From: Undaria pinnatifida
Taxonomy: Eukaryota; Sar; Phaeophyceae; Laminariales; Alariaceae
DNA: 64,000 nucleotides
NCBI GenBank assembly: GCA_012845835.1
Contig: JABAKD010000009.1
Location: 4,527,324 to 4,591,323 of the forward strand
Direction of reading: 5' to 3'
Shown: piece by piece, positions 35,881-46,934 of the stretch
How positions within the stretch are numbered: the first letter of the stretch is position 1
How the letters are laid out: each line of letters opens with the position of its first letter
The notes under the pieces: generated by a model
Database searches by the model: none
Seen by the model: only the letters and a program-made list of their open reading frames with translations
What the model was told of the DNA's origin: nothing
Translations under genes and position numbers: made by a program

Positions 35881-36089
35881 CTCAGCTTTCAGCAACGACA
35901 CCTTCAACCGTAAGCGTACACCCGGGCGATCATAGATTTCCATCCTGTGTCGCTGGAGGCAGGATCATGGATCTCCATCTTGTACCGTTGGAAGCACGCC
36001 CAGGCCCTGAAGAATCCGCGTTATTTCAATGCTAATGTCTCTGTGTGCGGTGATATCCACGTCCAAGTACACAAAATCGGTTGCTTGTT

Positions 36090-36890
36090 TGTATACCTAG
36101 CCGGCTGCATTGATTGTGAACGACACCTTCCCCCGGCCTTTGGTTGGCAGGCACATATTCTCTGTTTTCGCGTCAGAGACCGTGAGCGCGAAAGACAAGC
36201 ACACAGTCACGATCACCGTCAGCATCCTCTCCAGCCCTTCTGAAGATTGCGATACGATGCCCGCGCTGTCCGCATACAGCATATCCCACAATTTCTGAGC
36301 CTCCTCCCCCTCCTTCCCCCTCCGCCCGTCGACTTTGCCTGCGCGTGAAACTTCTCGCCTTCCTCCTATCGTTAAAGCTGCACCATATTGTCCATAATGG
36401 CTGCATCAGCGGGGAAGCGTTCCTCGGCCACATGCAGTACCGCCGCGTAAAACATGTTACACAGCAGTGGCGCGAGCACGCATCCTTTCCTGAGACCTTG
36501 CCCCACGTCCAACTTATCCGAGCACTCTCCATCATCCACCTGCACGCATGCCTGCATATTGTCGTGGAATTGGCGGATAATATCGAGCACTCTCGGTGGC
36601 ACGCCAAACCGAGCAAGGACATTACACAGAAGTGTTCGGTTGACGGAGTCCTATGCTTAGGTGAGGTCGATAAAGCACAGGTGCAAGAGGGTATCCTTCC
36701 TCCGCGCCAGTCCTTGCAGTCGTCGTACTACGAACATCGTGTCAACCCTTGAGCGTTGGGGTCTGAACCCACACTGTTCCTCTGGAAGAATACTCTCGCG
36801 TTCGCAATAGTCACTCAGATCACCGCGATGACTCTGAGGAGCACTTTGATAACGTGAGCCACGAGGGAGGTGCCACAATGATTGCCACAC
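36090..36890 (-). pseudogene. LINE reverse transcriptase domain, broken
   Basis: [19 protein letters not shown] near 36770 and LHLCFIDLT near 36665 mark the RT fingers and first catalytic Asp. Two stop codons immediately follow, before DSVNR. Then come FGVPPRVLDIIRQFHDNM, QGLRKGCVLAPLL, and MLYADSAGIVSQS near 36280, where the family motif Y-A-D-D has become Y-A-D-S. Stops and a lost catalytic Asp make it inactive. Confidence 0.8.
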
Positions 36891-36899
36891 TCAGTCCGT

Positions 36900-37790
36900 T
36901 CTTTGTTATTGTGAATCACCCTGATCGTTGCATCGTTTCATTGTTGCGGTACGCCATCTCCCCTCTAAACAGCGACGATGATATCGTGGAACTTTCCAAC
37001 GGTGTTCATTCTCCCTTGTCGGACAAAACCTTCAAAAGCTCGGCCGGGAGACCATCGGGCCCTACCGCCTTTCGGTTCGCTAACGCACGGATCGCCTCCT
37101 CTACTCCGTACCTAGACGGGACATCGTCCAGTTGTATGCACGGGAGCCACTGCTTAAGCTAGTCCGCAATGCTCGGGTCAAGGGTCGGCGACTTGGTGTT
37201 GAGCAGTTTGTGAAGGTACCTAACCCAACGCTCGCGGATGAGGGCAATATCCCGCAGCGATCAATCTTCTTCGTTTTTGATGTACTGAGCGTTTAACGTC
37301 TTCTTCCGTTCCACATCCAACCCTTTGAGGTGTTCGTAGAAGACAAATTCATCACCTTCTCGGATACGGCCTTTGTGTTGGCTCACGCAATATTCAAATA
37401 ACCTCTGTACAGCTTCCGCCCGCGTGCGTGTCAGCTGTTGAGTGGTTGCCTTCAAGGCTTGCCGTAGAGCACGATCGTGTGGAGCATAACGGACCCGTTT
37501 CCTCGCGTCTTCCTTGTCCTAGCATCGTGCGTTCAACTCCGCTTTCGTCTCTTCGGTCGCACACCAGCCCCTCGGTAATTGGTTGCGCCAAATAGGGGGC
37601 GCTATGTCGGCCGAATTTGACAAAAACGTCTCAGTCAGTAAATATACCATGTCAACAACGCTTCCGGCATTAGTACCGGGTGTCGGGGAGGAAAGTGTTG
37701 CTGCTATTGCGTTTTCCTAATTCACCCGCAGATGCGGGTCCGCTAACTATCTTGGTAGATCAATAGCTCGCCGGTTTTTGATAACTCTCT
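36900..37790 (-). pseudogene. LINE region between endonuclease and RT
   Basis: Minus-strand fragments such as LFEYCVSQHKGRIREGDEF belong to the linker between EN and RT, given their position and continuity with both. No catalytic motifs are expected here. Confidence 0.55.
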
Positions 37791-38700
37791 TGGCATGATT
37801 TTTTGCGATGCGGCCCAAAAGGATATTATTTCCGATTACGAGGTTGTGGTCCGAAACAGCGTTCTCACTGGATAAGGTCCGCACAGTGACATAACGTACC
37901 AATCGTCTAGCCACCTGCTGTGCCAGTATGTCGCCAATCCCGTACCGGGCCTTTCCTCGGTTAAGACTGAAAAACGTGTACGATATGCAACGAGCAGGTG
38001 TAGAGCATAGTACGCGTTGAGGAGGGCGAGTTTGTTTGCGTGAATCAATAGTCGCTCTCCGTTGTCGTTCAGTTCGTCACGTCCATGTGCCCCCATTAAC
38101 TTGCGCTCGGTCCACCCGATCGCTCTCATGACTTTACGAGCATTTCCGTCCATCAGGACAAGGAGGTGGTCCCTACCGGGTAACCTCGTCAAGTGAATTC
38201 CAAAAGCAATCTTTTTCGCTGTTGCTCTTGCCGAGAGTGGGAGTATAGCCTACAATGAAAGACACACCATCCGATTTCCGTTTGAGTTGAATGCTAACCT
38301 TCATCATTCTAGCACTGATGCACTCAATCGCGACATAGCCCTTATCCATCCCTGCCACAATAGACTCTCTAACCGCCAAGCCTACCCCGTGGTTCCCCTT
38401 CTATTCGTACTTTCCTCCGTCTGCTCCTGAGCAAATCACAACGTACCCCGCCGCCGTAAAATTGTTTTGTCCATTGCGCCTGACCTCTTGCCATCCTGTG
38501 ATATCACAACGTTCGTTCTCGCACGTCTTCAGTATCATCTCGGCGCGGACTATGGCGTTCGTGTATTGAAAGAAAGTGTGCGAACGTTGTATGTTCCCAC
38601 GACGAGTTCCTTTGCTCTTGACCTAGCCCTTTGCACCCGTACGATTTTTTCGAGTAGCCCTTCGGAATCCTCCTGAGTCTCATTCCATTCTTGCGAGCGC
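37790..38700 (-). pseudogene. LINE endonuclease (APE/EEP) domain, broken
   Basis: Recognisable in several frames: a VGTYNVRTL-like start, WQEVRRNGQNNF with the catalytic Glu, GNHGVGLAVRESIVAGM, WNSLDEVTR, LMDGNARKVMRAIGW (the D-x-N motif), NDNGERLLIHANKLALLN, and SDHNLVIG with the Asp-His pair at the end. In APE-type LINEs this domain nicks target DNA. The chain is interrupted by stops (one after GGKYE near 38400) and frame slips, but most catalytic residues survive. Confidence 0.75.
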
Positions 38701-38879
38701 CCGACCTACTCAATTTCCCCCCCGTTTTTCGCAGACAGAGTGTTTCTCTCTCTCCGTCTCCCTTCGCCCAGCCAGGTTCTTGCCAAAGTGCCAACGTGAA
38801 GGGGGCATCAGTTCCGACACGGCACGTCTACCTTCTTCCCTACTTTGGTGCTCACTTACGTGTAATATATAGTACTGTT

Positions 38880-39185
38880 GGTCACATGGGGAGCCTCAGC
38901 AAAATATGAGTGCATCTCCACCGTAGAGTGTTGCCGGGGTGGTTCACGCTGACCCCACTCGACCCGACCGCACCCGACCCGACCCATTCTAACCCGTGAA
39001 AGAACCAACGGTTGCAGTGGCTTATTAGGTGACGTTTTGGGTCAGGGGTAAGGGTTGCAGCCACTGAAGATAACATGTACCACCTAAACATCGTCGAGAT
39101 TGTTGATCGCTAATGCTGTAAATCATCGACAACTTTGGTTCGTGAGAAACGTTGCGTTTTTGCTCGTTTTCAACAGTCTAAAAAT
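38880..39185. repeat. Family E/C segment, left flank of element A
   Basis: 38884-39075 matches 56275-56490 (GGAGCCTCAGCAA, TTGCCGGGGT, CCAACGG(T/C)TGCAGTG). 39075-39185 matches 57368-57480 and 58270-58380 (GAAACGTTGCGTTT). It continues beyond element A at 49184. Confidence 0.7.
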
Positions 39186-39905
39186 TGATCGGAAAACCGG
39201 TGCATGGGTTAGATACGTAAAAAGATGATCCTCGATGCCGCCATCGGGGCGTGCAGAAGACGTTAAAAATGTATATTATTATTGCCACCTCCGGAGAGGA
39301 TGATGGGAGGAGGAGGGGGAAATTGGAAGTGACCAAGAGAGGGCTTCCCTCCCCCAAGCTCGTCTCGTCCCCGAACCATAAATAGCGACAAGCGCTCTCG
39401 TGCTATACTGGAATAATCCTATCGTACCACACAATACACTCGGGCGCTTAAGCCGTAGACTACATACTGACCCAACCATATATACGAATACTTTAGTCTC
39501 CCAATACGTGCGTATGAGAGCATATATGCAAATGTGCATATTCCGTTTCTCATTGTACCATGTATGATGACGGTGTATGTGGCACACGGGGAACTGTTCT
39601 CACGTGTACCACACAATAACAACTCATATCACCCACCAGTAAATATTGCTACTGGTGGCTCCATATTTCACATACGTATCACACAAATATATACTCCGTA
39701 TATAGGAACGTCTCCCCATGGATAGTCCGCCTGATGAAATATCCATACCTTAATCACATAACATGCCACATACTGAAATACAGTTATAAAATAATCCTCG
39801 TATGAATCACATAATTCCTTTGACGGCGTATCTCCCCAACTACCGCACTATTCCGTAGAGCAATGCGGTTCCACAAATCGAACCATGATATCATAACTTC
39901 TCACA
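39186..39905 (-). repeat. Element A 3' LTR (720 bp)
   Basis: On the minus strand it starts TGTGAGAAGTTATG just after the polypurine tract and ends CCGGTTTTCCGATCA. Its outer flank is AAAAT. Confidence 0.93.
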
Positions 39906-40140
39906 TCCCCCCTTATGATACCATTGTCGTTTTGACGTGCATTTTGCCCTACCTAGGTCTAGAAACATTAAGGGAGTTTTTGCGATACCAGACACTCCAA
40001 GTAGTAGATACTACTCTAATGTCAGACACTCCATAACCCACTATAATACGTATATTCTACTTCATTGTAGGAGCACCTAACACCTCCTACCACAATATAC
40101 CACCGCATGCTCTCCAAGACCCGAAACAACCAGTATCTCA

Positions 40141-40394
40141 TTATAAATTCATGCAAATATTACGGTGGAACTCAAAAGACTCCTTAGGAATAGCCTTGGT
40201 TAAGAAATCCGCATGCTGGAAACCGGACGGCACATGCGTGATAGAGATTTCCTTCCTCCCCGCCAGTTCCCTAAGAAAGTGGTGCCGTACGTCGATGTGC
40301 TTAGAGTTCGAGTTGGTAATAGGGTTCTGTGTGAGCTGCACGGCACCCTCGTTATCCTCGAACACTGGAATGCACGGCATTCCGACCTTAGGCA
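40141..40394 (-). pseudogene. Element A RNase H, C-terminal piece
   Basis: The coding sequence resumes left of element B with PKVGMPCIPVFEDNEGAVQL, KHIDVRHHFLREL and GFQHADFLTKAI, and stops at 40141-40143. It completes the RNase H domain whose first part lies at 46.2 kb. The open frame that runs on to 40602 is B's LTR read through, not A coding sequence. Confidence 0.85.
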
Positions 40395-40399
40395 GCATG

Positions 40400-40829
40400 T
40401 GTTGGATTAAATCGGTTATGCGAAGAATAATGTGCTCCCAGCAGCCCAGTCTCAGGGCGCGAGCTTCACTGCAACACACAGTGTGAAGAAGATGGTATAT
40501 AGATGTCTTTATTAGCTGGTCCCGGATGCTGATAAGAGGGAAAGAGATGGAGTGAGGCGAGTGGGCGAAGCCATCTCGCTCCACACCAGGCAATATTCTC
40601 AACGCCCCAAATTCCCAAATACTACAGGTGCTACATTCTCATATTTCCACGTGTTCCTAGATTGGTTCCAGGAACAGTCTACAAGGACCTTCGGGATTAT
40701 TCCACGTGTCCTTCCCATGCTATAATATTCCGCAATGCACCGTCGGGTAATCCGACAATACCCCGTCGGACGATCCTTCGTGACCATCGTTGTTCCTACT
40801 TTGTTCGTTGAGACAAGCTATATCGAACA
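40400..40829 (-). repeat. Element B 3' LTR (430 bp)
   Basis: Direct repeat of 45759-46188, with TG...CA ends and the left target copy GCATG immediately outside. Confidence 0.95.
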
Positions 40830-40905
40830 CCCTCCCTGGCGCTGGATCAACTAACAAGCCTCCAACAACACTGGCAACTCCCAAAAGCAATTTACGACGG
40901 AAAAC

Positions 40906-41931
40906 TTATATCCCCAACAAAAAGTCACGGTGTTTCTCAAAACTCTCACGAGCAATCGCCTTGGTGAGAATGTCCGCATGTTGATCCTCCGTCCTTAAGT
41001 ACTTGACGCATAAATCTCCTTTTCCCACCAACTCGCGCAGGAAGTGGTACCTCACATCGATGTGCTTGCTGTTTGACGAACTCAGTGGGTTTTTGGCCAA
41101 GTCAATCGCCCCTTTGTTGTCTTCAAACACTCCAATGCTCGGCGATCCAAGACTAGGCATCAAGAAAACCAAGACTCCTCGCACGTACAGGGCCTCCTTC
41201 ACCCCGTCGGCCATCGCTACGTACTCGGCCTCAGTGGTGGAGAGCGTAACGCATTTCTGCGTCCTAGAAAACCAAGATACGAGCGTTCCTCCGCAGCAAA
41301 CAGCTACACCAGATACCGAACGCCTGTCCTCGGCCTTGTGGGCGTAGTCTGCGTCTACGTACGTCTCTAGGTCGTATTCCAACTGTACATCCCCCAACTT
41401 ACTCTCTTTCCTGAAAGTCAAGCCCAAGTGGGCTGTAGCGCTCAAGTACTCGAGAACCTTCCTAGCAGCCTTCACGTGTACTTCCTTAGGATCGTGCGAG
41501 AACCGCGCAATCGCTCGCACTGCGTTTGAGATGTCAGGTCTCGTCTGGTTCGCAATCCACATCAAACTCCCCACAATTTCACGGAAATTCGCGTCCACCA
41601 CAGGTTCCTCATCACTCACGTACCTGAGTTCCAACGACGGTGAAGCGGGGATGGGGCTGGTCTTAGTGATACCGAAACGGTCGACAACGTTTCGGATGAA
41701 CTGAGTCTGCGAAATCTCCAAGGTTCCCTTCTCACGATCCCTCCTGTACTCGCTACCCATGTACCACGTAACCTCGCCCAGATGTTTTGTAGGGAATCTC
41801 TTATTGAAATCAGCTACTACCGAAACTGTCACCCCCTTGGTCGCTGCGATCTTGATGTGGTCCACGTGCACCACCAGCATCGCCACAACCGCGTCATTCA
41901 ACATTAGTCGAAACACGCACGGGTCTACCAA
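40906..41931 (-). pseudogene. Element B RT C part and RNase H
   Basis: 341-residue frame beginning after an in-frame TAG. RT palm reads VVHVDHIKIA where the family has V-D-D, so the second catalytic Asp is His. YMGSEYRRDREKGTLEISQ and NQTRPDISNAVRA follow. RNase H is complete: TYVDADYAHKAEDRR, TTEAEYVAMAD, EDNKGAIDL, KHIDVRYHFLREL and HADILTKAI. RNase H looks intact; RT does not. Confidence 0.85.
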
Positions 41932-41934
41932 GCA

Positions 41935-42156
41935 CTACTCAAACCCACACTCTACTAGGGTTGACGACAGTAGCTTGTACCATGAGCGGCCACTCTGCTT
42001 CAGCCCGTAAAGGGCTTTGTTGAGTAGGACTACCTTACCGGACATCTCGCCACAACCGCGAGGAAGTCTCAAGAAAATCTCGGTATCCAACTCTGCCTGA
42101 ATAAAGGCCTGGTCAACGTCCAAGTGTCTCAAGTCCCAATCAAGCTTGCACGCCAT
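41935..42156 (-). pseudogene. Element B RT middle piece
   Basis: Reads ACKLDWDLRHLDVDQAFIQ, LPRGCGEMSGKVVLLNKALYGLKQ and SGRSWYKLL, the standard copia RT middle. It ends at a TAG between CGFE and CLVDPCVFRL, apparently a CAG-to-TAG nonsense change. It joins the upstream frame through small deletions near 42170 and 42213. Confidence 0.85.
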
Positions 42157-45100
42157 TGCTGCAATGAGTCAGACGTGGTCGAGGCAGTGGGGGCAAAAGT
42201 CTCGAAGTAGTCATTCCCTCTACCTGACTATAGCCCTTAGCTACCAACCGTGCCTTAGCTCTATCAATCGTGCCGTGCGCGTCGCTCTTCCGCTTCAAGA
42301 GCCACTTTGACTCTACGATATTGTTACTGGCGGGAAGTTCAGAAACCTCCACAAACGTTCCAGCAGCTTCGAGTCCATCAAACTCCGATCTCATCGCGTC
42401 CATCCAAACGTCCGAATGCTTCGACTTACGAGCTGCGGTGTATGACGTTGGTTCCGGTTCAGCCTCTTTGACAAGGCAATCCGGCAACTTCGTCTTCTCA
42501 CACTCCGCTTCATTCGCCGCCAGTAGCGCCTGGAACACACGACCTCCTTCACAGGGCCCGATCGCACTAATCAGTCCTGCTGCCGCTTCCCGATTGAGCG
42601 CCCTGGTCTGCGCTCTCGTACGTCCCTCCCGAATCTCTTCACCATCGCCCGGTCCTGACATGTGCGCTCCAAGTTGGCGTGCAGCAGTCCGGACCGCCGT
42701 GGGGGTTGGAGCTTCATCGTCAGAGGCCGACGCGTCGCTTCCATCCTGAGACGAAGAGTCGCTGTCAGATAATTCGCTGCTGACCGCTGATGTATCGTTC
42801 GGCTCCACATCTTCGGCGCGAAACTCGTCGCCAGCTTGCGGTATCGGAGACACCGCTGGCGTCATCGGGGACACCGCACGGAGTTGGTGAGGAATTCCCC
42901 TCCCCAAAACCGGCAGTGGAGTCGTCGGGGCGGAGACAAAGTCCTCCGTCCCTCCCAGCTCTGGCGCATCTTCTAGCCCCTGCGTCCCTCCCTGTTCCGG
43001 TACCTCCGGCAGCTGGGATAGTACCGCTCCCACATCAAGCGTTGCCTCCCAGGTCACATCTCGAGTCTCCACCACCCTGTTCCCCCGCGTGAGCATCCGC
43101 AAAGAGTCACTTGGGTGGTCGATGCCCGGCCCGAGGTAAAAGCAGCTCTCGGCCCGGGGTGACGACTTCGACGGGCGGTTCCAGCGGCAGTACGCTGGGC
43201 GAAGGAACGGGTGTGGCGAGGCAGGTGCGGCAGCTCCATGCCACATCTCATGCGGAGACTTGTTGCCGGGGTTGGCAGTGGTTGCGGTGTGGTTCAAGGC
43301 GTCACAAGACCAGTGCACCGCTTCCGCCCACAGGGATTCAGTCGGCGGTAGTTGAACGAGCGGGAAAATGATAGGGGCTTGGATGCACGCAGCAAGCGCT
43401 GCGTTCTGAATGATGCCTAGCGCTCTCTCGACAACACCGTTCTGCTTTGGGCTGTCCGCGTTGGTGAATTCCTGCTTGACGCAAAACTGTTTGCACACCT
43501 CTCCAAACTCCCCACCAAAGAATTCCCCACCGTTGTCAGACCTTACAATCTCAACCTTCGAGGGGACACCGTCGGCGCGCACATCAGCCAAAAACTTCCT
43601 AAACGCGTCTGCTGCATCCGATTTGTGCTTCAGAAAATATACCCAGGCGTAGCGAGAGAAGTCATCCATCACTAGCATGACATACCTCTTACCCAACAGA
43701 GAAGGGGTTCTCTTAGGGCCACTTAGATCAACAAAGACCCGTCCCAACTTCTCTGGCGCGCGTGACTTAGTACTGCTGGGGATTGGTTTGCGGTAACCTT
43801 TCGCCATAGAACAGCCAGTACAGGGTCTTAGCGTCCCTAACAGTTCTACACCAAGTGCCTTTGCGGTCTCTCTCAGCAGTAGTTCGTCAGAGTGGCCATG
43901 CACGCAGTGGAAGATGTTGATATCTACAGCAGTCTCAGCAGAAGCAGCGCTACCGGGGGCAAGCACGGGAAACGCCAGGGGAAAATCGCAACCAGTCTCC
44001 CCTCGGTTCTCAGCGGGGTCGGGTGTCAATAGGGGAAACGGCACATAGCCATTGTCTGGCTCTATCCTGCAAGCGAAGTTGGAGTAACTAGATCCATCAC
44101 CCTCGAATCTCAACCGTCCATCGAAAAGAGAAATGCACAAGCCCTCATCCTCGGTCATGAATCCTACTCCCTGCTTATGCGCGGCCATTAGCGAAAACAA
44201 ATTGAACGCCAAGTCCGGCATGTATGCCACATCTAACAGTTTAACAGTTAGATCTCCGGGAAAGACTACAGTCAGCGTGCCATACCCCACGACGTCGATC
44301 AGGTGGTTGTCACCGATCCTAACCTTGTCGTCGCACAGTCGTACGTCACTCAACAGGTCAGCCGAATGAGTCATGTGAAATGAAGCACCACTGTCTGCTA
44401 TCCATTTCTCAGCTAAGCTCTCTGTTATGCTCTCACTACGTTCCTCAGTACACGAGTCATCACTACGGCTAAACATAGCATTCGCAAGACAGCACACAGT
44501 CTCACCACTGTTGTTCTGTTCCTGTGCACCTTCGCCAGACGTCCTCTCCGAAGCCGGGGTGACACGAGCCTTGCACTGGTACCACATGTGCCCGGGTTCC
44601 AAGCAACGGATACACTTACCCTTCACCTTATCATACTCTGATTGGGGGATGGTCTGCTTGGGGGTGGGGGGGCTGCCTCTACCTTCGCTACCCTGGCTAG
44701 CATCAGCATTCGCTGATTCCTTGTTTCGCGACATAACATTGTTACGGTTGGATCCGCGACCACCTCCACGGTTACCTCCACGCCCACCTCCGCGGCCACC
44801 TCGGGCAGCACCATTCCAAAACAGTGCCTGACCCACGTTCTTTCCTTTTGGCACGGGAAGTCTCAGGTGCCTCTGCCTGACAATGCTCTCTATTTCAGCT
44901 CGGGTGATTTCATCGCGGTACAAGAGCGTGCGTTGTTCTATCTCGTAGTCAGCTGTAAGAACTCGTACCAGTTTGCGGTTCACCTCTCCTTCTGATTTCG
45001 GCACACCAAGCGAAGCAAGAGTACCAACAATCTTGTCTACGCGACTGAAGATTTTCATGGGCTCCTCACCCTTTTCCATTTTCACTGCATCAAACGCGTC

Positions 45101-45727
45101 CGACCATTTGACCTGTGTGGCAATTGATTTCGGAAGAAACCAATCCCGAAGCATTCTCCAAGCACCGCTTGGCGATTGCCTGGCGAACACTCTGTCTAAT
45201 AGGTCAGTATCAGTCATGCTCTCAGTCAGACATATCCATGCAACCCGCGCATTCTTGATGTGTGGACGGCTCAAACCTTGCGAAATAAAGTATTGCGTGT
45301 CTTTGGTTGTGTCACCTACAGCTACCTCTATGTCTGTAAGCATAGAACCCAAACACCCACTCATCGATACGAACGCTTCGAACCGCTTACTCCATACGGG
45401 GAATTCCTCAGGTTTACCGCTGAATTTGGGGACTGCCTGCTTTATACTACTGAATTCACAAGGGCCTACATTTACACCTGAACTCTCAACGGATTCGTCA
45501 TACCTAATCTCGTCTACGTGTACACCACCACCAGGGGCTTGCAAGTTCCCACCGGTTACGACTCCATCTTGGCGTTCCCTGCCAGGGTTGGACTGGGCCT
45601 CTCCACGGCCCCGGTCGCTGGCCATCCGCTCGTCCAGTCGATCTTGTCGGGATACCAATGATCTCAGCAAGACCATCATTTCTTCTTGTGAGCCGGCCTC
45701 CTCTTGGTCATGCTCACTTCCAGGCAT
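42140..45727 (-). CDS. Element B Gag-protease-integrase polyprotein
   Basis: A 1195-residue open frame. Gag occupies about residues 1-385: a helical N part, AVPKFSGKPEEFPVWSKRF near 90, an RGG-type basic stretch near 310-330, and the zinc knuckle CIRCLEPGHMWYQC near 370. The protease motif WIADSGASFHMT lies near 441. The GAG-pre-integrase zinc site follows (FHCVHGHSDE ... CTGC, about 605-640). Integrase catalytic residues are Asp in FVDLSGP (about 665), Asp in RSDNGGEF (about 728) and Glu in GVVERAL (about 766). RT begins near 1105 (DVWMDAMRSEFDGL, KARLVAKGYSQVEG), where a one-base deletion near 42213 shifts the frame. The last about 26 residues are out-of-frame sequence, so Gag to integrase look functional and RT is lost. 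Confidence 0.92.
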   Translation of the reverse strand: MPGSEHDQEEAGSQEEMMVLLRSLVSRQDRLDERMASDRGRGEAQSNPGRERQDGVVTGGNLQAPGGGVHVDEIRYDESVESSGVNVGPCEFSSIKQAVPKFSGKPEEFPVWSKRFEAFVSMSGCLGSMLTDIEVAVGDTTKDTQYFISQGLSRPHIKNARVAWICLTESMTDTDLLDRVFARQSPSGAWRMLRDWFLPKSIATQVKWSDAFDAVKMEKGEEPMKIFSRVDKIVGTLASLGVPKSEGEVNRKLVRVLTADYEIEQRTLLYRDEITRAEIESIVRQRHLRLPVPKGKNVGQALFWNGAARGGRGGGRGGNRGGGRGSNRNNVMSRNKESANADASQGSEGRGSPPTPKQTIPQSEYDKVKGKCIRCLEPGHMWYQCKARVTPASERTSGEGAQEQNNSGETVCCLANAMFSRSDDSCTEERSESITESLAEKWIADSGASFHMTHSADLLSDVRLCDDKVRIGDNHLIDVVGYGTLTVVFPGDLTVKLLDVAYMPDLAFNLFSLMAAHKQGVGFMTEDEGLCISLFDGRLRFEGDGSSYSNFACRIEPDNGYVPFPLLTPDPAENRGETGCDFPLAFPVLAPGSAASAETAVDINIFHCVHGHSDELLLRETAKALGVELLGTLRPCTGCSMAKGYRKPIPSSTKSRAPEKLGRVFVDLSGPKRTPSLLGKRYVMLVMDDFSRYAWVYFLKHKSDAADAFRKFLADVRADGVPSKVEIVRSDNGGEFFGGEFGEVCKQFCVKQEFTNADSPKQNGVVERALGIIQNAALAACIQAPIIFPLVQLPPTESLWAEAVHWSCDALNHTATTANPGNKSPHEMWHGAAAPASPHPFLRPAYCRWNRPSKSSPRAESCFYLGPGIDHPSDSLRMLTRGNRVVETRDVTWEATLDVGAVLSQLPEVPEQGGTQGLEDAPELGGTEDFVSAPTTPLPVLGRGIPHQLRAVSPMTPAVSPIPQAGDEFRAEDVEPNDTSAVSSELSDSDSSSQDGSDASASDDEAPTPTAVRTAARQLGAHMSGPGDGEEIREGRTRAQTRALNREAAAGLISAIGPCEGGRVFQALLAANEAECEKTKLPDCLVKEAEPEPTSYTAARKSKHSDVWMDAMRSEFDGLEAAGTFVEVSELPASNNIVESKWLLKRKSDAHGTIDRAKARLVAKGYSQVEGMTTSRLLPPLPRPRLTHCSNGVQA

Positions 45728-45758
45728 TGTTCCGATTCAAACGTAAAGCATGTTAACG

Positions 45759-46188
45759 TGTTGGATTAAATCGGTTATGCGAAGAATAATATGCTCCCAG
45801 CAGCCCAGTCTCAGGGCGCGAGCTTCACTGCAACACACAGTGTGAAGAAGACGGTATATAGATGTCTTTATTAGCTGGTCCCGGATGCTGATAAGAGGGA
45901 AAGAGATGGAGTGAGGCGAGTGGGCGAAGCCATCTCGCTCCACACCAGGCAATATTCTCAACGCCCCAAATTCCCAAATACTACAGGTGCTACATTCTCA
46001 TATTTCCACGTGTTCCTAGATTGGTTCCAGGAACAGTCTACAAGGACCTTCGGGATTATTCCACGTGTCCTTCCCATGCTATAATATTCCGCAATGCACC
46101 GTCGGGTAATCCGACAATACCCCGTCGGACGATCCTTCGTGACCATCGTTGTTCCTACTTTGTTCGTTGAGACAAGCTATATCGAACA
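45759..46188 (-). repeat. Element B 5' LTR (430 bp)
   Basis: Same length as the 3' LTR with two differences. The right target copy GCATG follows at 46189-46193. As the 5' LTR on the minus strand it should contain the promoter; no TATA box was assigned. Confidence 0.95.
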
Positions 46189-46192
46189 GCAT

Positions 46193-46934
46193 GAAACGCC
46201 AAACCTGTCTCAAGAACAGCACTTCCTTAATGACGTCTGCAAGTGCTACGTACTCCGCCTCCGTCGTGGAGAGTGTCACACACTTCTGTGTCCTAGAAAA
46301 CCAAGACACAGAAGCACCCCCGCACATCACTAGTCCCCCCGAAACCGACCTCCTGTCAGTCGCCTTACTTGCGTAGTCCGCGTCTGCAAACACCTGCATG
46401 CTCAACCCTCCTACTGTACCTCCCTGAAAAGTAATTCCGAATGAACTCGTCCGTCTCACATACCCCAAGATACTTAGTGCTGCTTTCCAGTGCACGTACT
46501 TGGGCGCAGCGCAGTATCGGGCCACTGCTCTTACTGCGTTGGAAATATCCGGCCGTGTCTGGGTTGACAGCCACATCAGTGAACCGATCAACTCGCGAAA
46601 CGGCCAGTTCCCGGATGCTTCATTCTTGTGGAAATCCGCAAGCTTAGCACCAATAGAAAGCGGAACACTCCTACCATGCTCTATCCCGTATTCATCCGCT
46701 AATTGTTCGGCGAATGTTTGTTGGGAAATCTTTAGTGTACCCTTCTCCCAATCCCTTTCATAAAAGCTCCCCGAATACCAACGTAGCTGCCCAAGGTTTT
46801 TGACCGGAACCATTCCGTTCAAATTCCTACCAAACTCGTCACAACTAGCCTTCTCTCCTACCGCAAATATATCGTCCACATGCACTACTATAGTTACTAC
46901 TATGCTCCTCACTTCCATCAAACGGAACACGCAT
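46193..46934 (-). pseudogene. Element A RT C part and RNase H N part
   Basis: Reads CVFRLMEVRS, then VVHVDDIFAVGEKA with an intact V-D-D, LRWYSGSFYERDWEKGTLKI, STQTRPDISNAVRAVARYC, VFADADYASKATDRR and TTEAEYVALAD. Element B then interrupts it after FLRQVWRFML. Upstream of CVFRL the frame meets a stop within four codons and the RT N-terminal half is missing. That break is older than, or independent of, the B insertion. Confidence 0.85.

Larger units (their letters stand above)
34585..38820 (-). mobile_element. LINE, nearly full-length, dead (copy 2)
   Basis: Reading right to left: APE-type endonuclease (38.65-37.8 kb), reverse transcriptase (36.9-36.1 kb), C-terminal tail (35.9-35.2 kb), purine-rich 3' UTR (35080-34900 on the minus strand), and an end with AACAACAAC-type triplets near 34590. 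Many stops and frame slips make it inactive. It shares its tail and 3' UTR with copies at 27.8-29.1 and 49.4-49.6 kb. Confidence 0.85.
40400..46188 (-). mobile_element. Copia element B, complete, nested in A
   Basis: 5789 bp bounded by two 430-bp LTRs starting (plus strand) TGTTGGATTAAATCGG and ending ATATCGAACA. The target duplication GCATG is at 40395-40399 and 46189-46193, inside A's RNase H gene. LTRs differ at two positions by eye (about 99.5% identity). It carries one long gag-pol reading frame and a broken RT. Polypurine tract GCCAGGGAGGG abuts the 3' LTR. I could not assign the primer-binding site; the bases after the 5' LTR read CGTTAACATGC. Confidence 0.95.

Noticed and set aside
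40395-40602. Extension of element A RNase H frame to 40602
   Set aside because: The frame only reads through the B LTR; the A coding sequence ends at the target duplication.
44973-45746. 257-residue plus-strand frame
   Set aside because: Antisense shadow of element B gag.
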